A DNA stretch of 34,521 nt from an uncultured Bacilli bacterium (GTDB lineage Bacteria; Bacillota_I; Bacilli_A; RF39; UBA660), in the NCBI GenBank assembly GCA_934088535.1, contig CAKOJC010000012.1, positions 1 to 34,521 on the forward strand. Reading direction: 5' to 3'. The notes under the pieces were generated by a model that had not been told where the DNA came from, did not search any database, and was given only the letters and a program-made list of their open reading frames with translations. Made by a program: the position numbers and the translations under genes. Of the stretch, positions 32,974 to 34,521 are shown in pieces. How positions within the stretch are numbered: the first letter of the stretch is position 1; each line of letters opens with the position of its first letter.

Positions 32974-33012
32974 ATCACTACTATACATAATTTTAGTACC
33001 AATGTATTTCAT
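32962..33012 (-). CDS. 16-residue leader peptide of the ABC-F gene
   Basis: This tiny gene encodes MKYIGTKIMYSSDITL and a TAG stop. The ribosome binding site AAGGTGAT is ideally placed, and a promoter with TATAAT lies just upstream (transcription start near 33026), so it should be the first thing translated. Its last codons form the 5' arm of the following intrinsic terminator. This layout is known for antibiotic-inducible ABC-F and efflux genes such as vmlR and msr(D), where drug-stalled ribosomes on a leader peptide change the RNA fold. Which drug would act here is not known. A competing short pairing exists between GTGATAT in its ribosome binding site and ATATCAC in its codons 13-15. Confidence 0.75.
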   Translation of the reverse strand: MKYIGTKIMYSSDITL

Positions 33013-33032
33013 AATATCACCTTTCCGAGCAT

Positions 33033-33061
33033 ATTATATCATAGTATATTTATTTTTTCTA
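33033..33061 (-). promoter_or_regulatory. Promoter of the ABC-F leader transcript
   Basis: TATAAT (33033-33038) with extended -10 TGA, 17-bp spacer and a weak -35 TAGAAA (33056-33061). The predicted transcript begins near 33026, 14 bases before the leader ATG. Confidence 0.7.
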
Positions 33062-33087
33062 TATGCTGTGTTTACTATAATATTTAA

Positions 33088-33175
33088 TTGTTTTACATTA
33101 TTGTTAATGAAACGTTTAACCCCAGGTTGGACGTCACCAAATTTGGTTTTACTTAACTATAGTTAGGCGTTTTTA
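33088..33175 (+). ncRNA. Possible antisense RNA to the small hydrophobic peptide mRNA
   Basis: Plus-strand RNA of about 70-90 bases is suggested by two alternative weak promoters (TATAAT at 33076-33081, or TTTACT-N17-TACATT at 33071-33099) and a terminator at 33152-33175. It would be fully complementary to the 3' part of the 19-residue peptide gene and its 3' UTR. The DNA here is strikingly symmetric: AAACGTTT, GACGTC, ACCAAATTTGGT and TAACTATAGTTA are all palindromes, so both strands would form hairpins usable for RNA-RNA pairing. It is a hypothesis based on layout, not a family match. Confidence 0.3.
33152..33175 (+). terminator. Possible terminator facing the small hydrophobic peptide gene
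   Basis: CTTAAC, loop TATA, GTTAGG, then CGTTTTTAATT on the plus strand. There is no plus-strand gene here for it to serve, which is why an antisense RNA is suspected. Confidence 0.5.
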
Positions 33176-33222
33176 ATTAGTAGAATAATTAAAAGTATTA
33201 TGATTAGTATGGAATTCTTCAT
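33163..33222 (-). CDS. 19-residue hydrophobic peptide, type I toxin-like or leader peptide
   Basis: This small gene encodes MKNSILIIILLIILLIKNA, one Ile/Leu-rich membrane helix with charged or polar ends, comparable in size and make-up to Ibs-type toxins of type I toxin-antitoxin systems. It has an excellent ribosome binding site (AAGGAGA, 8 bases before the ATG) and a strong promoter at 33288-33316. The predicted mRNA 5' end carries AAACGTTTA, and TAAACGTTT lies downstream of the stop (33110-33118), which permits 9-bp end-to-end pairing as in fold-back-inhibited toxin mRNAs. Alternatively it could be an Ile/Leu-rich leader peptide in the ABC-F upstream region. No homolog can be named. Confidence 0.5.
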   Translation of the reverse strand: MKNSILIIILLIILLIKNA

Positions 33223-33287
33223 TAATACCATCTCCTTATAAATTTTAAAAATATAATGAGCTGACACCCATAAACGTTTTAAAATGT

Positions 33288-33316
33288 AATGTAACATGTA
33301 AAGATATTTATGTCAA
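33288..33316 (-). promoter_or_regulatory. Promoter of the small hydrophobic peptide gene
   Basis: TTGACA (33311-33316), 17-bp spacer, TACATT (33288-33293) with TGT extended -10. The transcript would begin close to 33281, with a 5' UTR of about 58 bases. Confidence 0.7.
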
Positions 33317-33328
33317 AAAGATATAAAT

Positions 33329-33354
33329 TAAAAACAAGTAATTTTTTACTTGTT
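33329..33354 (-). terminator. Terminator after the hybrid histidine kinase gene
   Basis: AACAAGTAA and TTACTTGTT form a 9-bp stem with a four-base loop, followed by TTTAA on the minus strand; it includes the stop codon. Confidence 0.82.
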
Positions 33355-34521
33355 CTCTTTTAAGTATTTACTAACTACATCGATTATTCTTTTATATTCT
33401 GTTTCTAATTCATCAAAGTGTTTTTTTATATATTCTTTATCTCCGTCTTTACTTTTAAGTTCGTGATCAAGTGATAACTTTGCTAGTTCTGTAAATCCAA
33501 AGTATTTTGAATCACTTTTTAGTGAATGTACGTCCACTGAATATTCTTTCATATTTTCTTTATTAGAAACTATTCTATTCCATTTTTCATCAATTTCCTT
33601 GAACCAATCATTTAACATTTCTTTGTACATTTCCATGCTTCCAAAATTTTCTAAGCCAATTTTATAATCAATATTGGCATCTTCTAGAATTTTTTCTTCA
33701 TCATTAGTTTGTTCTTCTGTTACTTCTTCTTCAAGAGGTTTCATATCAGCTCCAAATTCATACTTTGGTATATCTTTCCATCTGTCTTCTGAAGATTCTT
33801 TTTCATTATTAAATATTTTATCTAGTTTTAATTTTAAACTATCTTTATTAAATGGTTTAGCTAAATAATCTGTAAATCCTTCTTTAATATATTTTTCTTT
33901 AGATCCAGATACAGCGTCGGCCGTTAAAGCAATTACGGGTGTATTAAATTCATCTATTTCTTTTAACTTTTTTAGTGCTTCTTCACCATTCATTACTGGC
34001 ATCATTATATCCATTAATATAATATCGTAGTCATTATTAGAAGCAACCATATTAAGGCATTCACTTCCGTTATAACATTCATCTACCTTTTTAATATTTA
34101 AAGCATCTATTACTCTTCTAGCTACTTTAACATTTAACTTATTATCATCAACGATTAATACTTTTTTGCTAATATAGTCAACATTATTAGAAGTATCATT
34201 TTTATTTGTAATTTCATTATATGGTTTTGACATTTTACTTATTTTTTGGGGAACATTTACCATAAATATAGAGCCTAGTCCATACTGACTTTGTACATTT
34301 ATTTTTCCACCCATCATTTCAACTAATCTTTTTGTTATTGCTAGTCCTAAACCAGTTCCTTCAGTAGTAGAGTTTCTTTCAATATCAAGTCTTTCGAATT
34401 TAGTAAATAGTTTTTCAATATCTTCTTTTTTGATACCTCTTCCACTATCTTGAACAGTTATTATTAAATTACAATTATCATCTCTATTAATACATTTAAC
34501 ATTAAGATTAACATGTCCTTT
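33346..34521 (-). CDS. Hybrid sensor histidine kinase, C-terminal part (partial at window edge)
   Basis: The open frame runs without a stop to the window end, so the start and sensor part are missing. In order on the protein: the HATPase domain, with the G1 box QDSGRGIKKEDIEKLF, the F box region TKFERLD, the G2 box GTGLGLAITKRLVEMMGG and GSIFMVNVP. A response-regulator receiver domain follows, KVLIVDDNKLN with phospho-acceptor Asp in ILMDIMMPVMNG (near 34012), then ALTADA and the Lys in YLAKPFN. A C-terminal HPt domain has His in VDVHSLKSDSKYFG (near 33530). This is the BarA-like phosphorelay layout: His to Asp to His. The output regulator is not in the window. An internal Met at 34317 is not the start, as the kinase motifs continue upstream of it. 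Confidence 0.92.
   Translation of the reverse strand, partial: KGHVNLNVKCINRDDNCNLIITVQDSGRGIKKEDIEKLFTKFERLDIERNSTTEGTGLGLAITKRLVEMMGGKINVQSQYGLGSIFMVNVPQKISKMSKPYNEITNKNDTSNNVDYISKKVLIVDDNKLNVKVARRVIDALNIKKVDECYNGSECLNMVASNNDYDIILMDIMMPVMNGEEALKKLKEIDEFNTPVIALTADAVSGSKEKYIKEGFTDYLAKPFNKDSLKLKLDKIFNNEKESSEDRWKDIPKYEFGADMKPLEEEVTEEQTNDEEKILEDANIDYKIGLENFGSMEMYKEMLNDWFKEIDEKWNRIVSNKENMKEYSVDVHSLKSDSKYFGFTELAKLSLDHELKSKDGDKEYIKKHFDELETEYKRIIDVVSKYLKENK

Noticed and set aside
33085..33135. tRNA-like segment ending in CACCA with a GGTT motif
   Set aside because: No acceptor or T-stem complementarity and no cloverleaf can be drawn; the palindromes explain its structure better.
32969..33166. 65-residue hydrophobic open frame on the plus strand
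   Set aside because: No ribosome binding site, and it runs antisense to the leader peptide, its promoter and the palindrome cluster. More likely a chance frame in AT-rich DNA.
33100..33280. Small mobile element with inverted ends (AAACGTTTA and TAAACGTTT)
   Set aside because: Only 9 bp match, the motif is itself palindromic, there is no target duplication and no transposase; mRNA end pairing is a simpler reading.
1..34521. TGA read as Trp (genetic code 4)
   Set aside because: All genes are complete without in-frame TGA, and the conserved Trp codons checked are TGG, so the window gives no case of TGA-Trp.

Overview
The window is very AT-rich and its protein families are typical of low-GC Firmicutes. 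The best guess is an uncultured gut lineage of the Bacilli/Mycoplasmatota type (RF39-like), but this is inferred from gene content and style, with no rRNA to confirm it. The organism makes murein (murD and a GH25 lysozyme lipoprotein are present), so it has a wall. Shine-Dalgarno sites are strong, and many promoters have an extended -10 (TGnTATAAT). All 29 genes whose stop lies in the window end in TAA or TAG and none in TGA, while Trp is always TGG where I checked.

Layout. 1-2680: addBA recombination operon on the minus strand, with addA cut by the window edge. 2746-7316: three tandem minus-strand paralogues that join a type IV prepilin N-terminus to BspA-like DUF285 repeats, each with its own near-identical promoter and terminator. 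7403-8686: a small helical protein, then divergently a signal-peptidase-like protein that seems to lack its catalytic serine, coupled to a YbaK-type deacylase. 8679-15473 (minus): glyA, a two-gene MacB/FtsX-type ABC transporter with a coiled-coil extracytoplasmic insert, an LppM-like lipoprotein and a helical protein. 15569-17541 (plus): gmk and a GH25 lipoprotein. 17745-20290 (minus): CBS-type family II pyrophosphatase and a DUF362 protein. 20374-23482 (plus): HD hydrolase, CmpB-type membrane protein, murD, zinc-ribbon membrane protein. 23510-26201 (minus): NERD-HRDC protein, Sel1-repeat protein, small membrane protein. 26280-30493: possible thiol-hydrolase-like protein, a TetR regulator diverging from an acyl-CoA synthetase across a perfect 16-bp palindrome, and a DAACS transporter. 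30514-33345: an ABC-F ATPase fused to an APH(3')-like kinase, with a long regulatory leader. 33346-34521: C-terminal part of a hybrid histidine kinase.

The most interesting part is 30514-33316. One polypeptide joins a two-domain ABC-F protein (a family that includes ribosome-protection resistance factors) to an aminoglycoside-phosphotransferase-like domain with its catalytic residues in place. Upstream lies an attenuator: a 16-codon leader peptide with a good ribosome binding site, whose last codons form the 5' arm of an intrinsic terminator placed just before the ABC-F ribosome binding site. This layout fits induction by ribosome-stalling antibiotics. Further upstream, a TTGACA promoter drives a 19-residue, almost wholly Ile/Leu peptide. 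Its mRNA 5' end can pair with its own 3' region, and a possible antisense RNA terminator faces it, which resembles a type I toxin-antitoxin locus. It could instead be a second leader peptide.

The second notable region is the pilin/BspA cluster: three surface-protein genes with conserved ends and repeat numbers of 7, 7 and 13, set up for recombination between copies, with no pilus assembly gene nearby.
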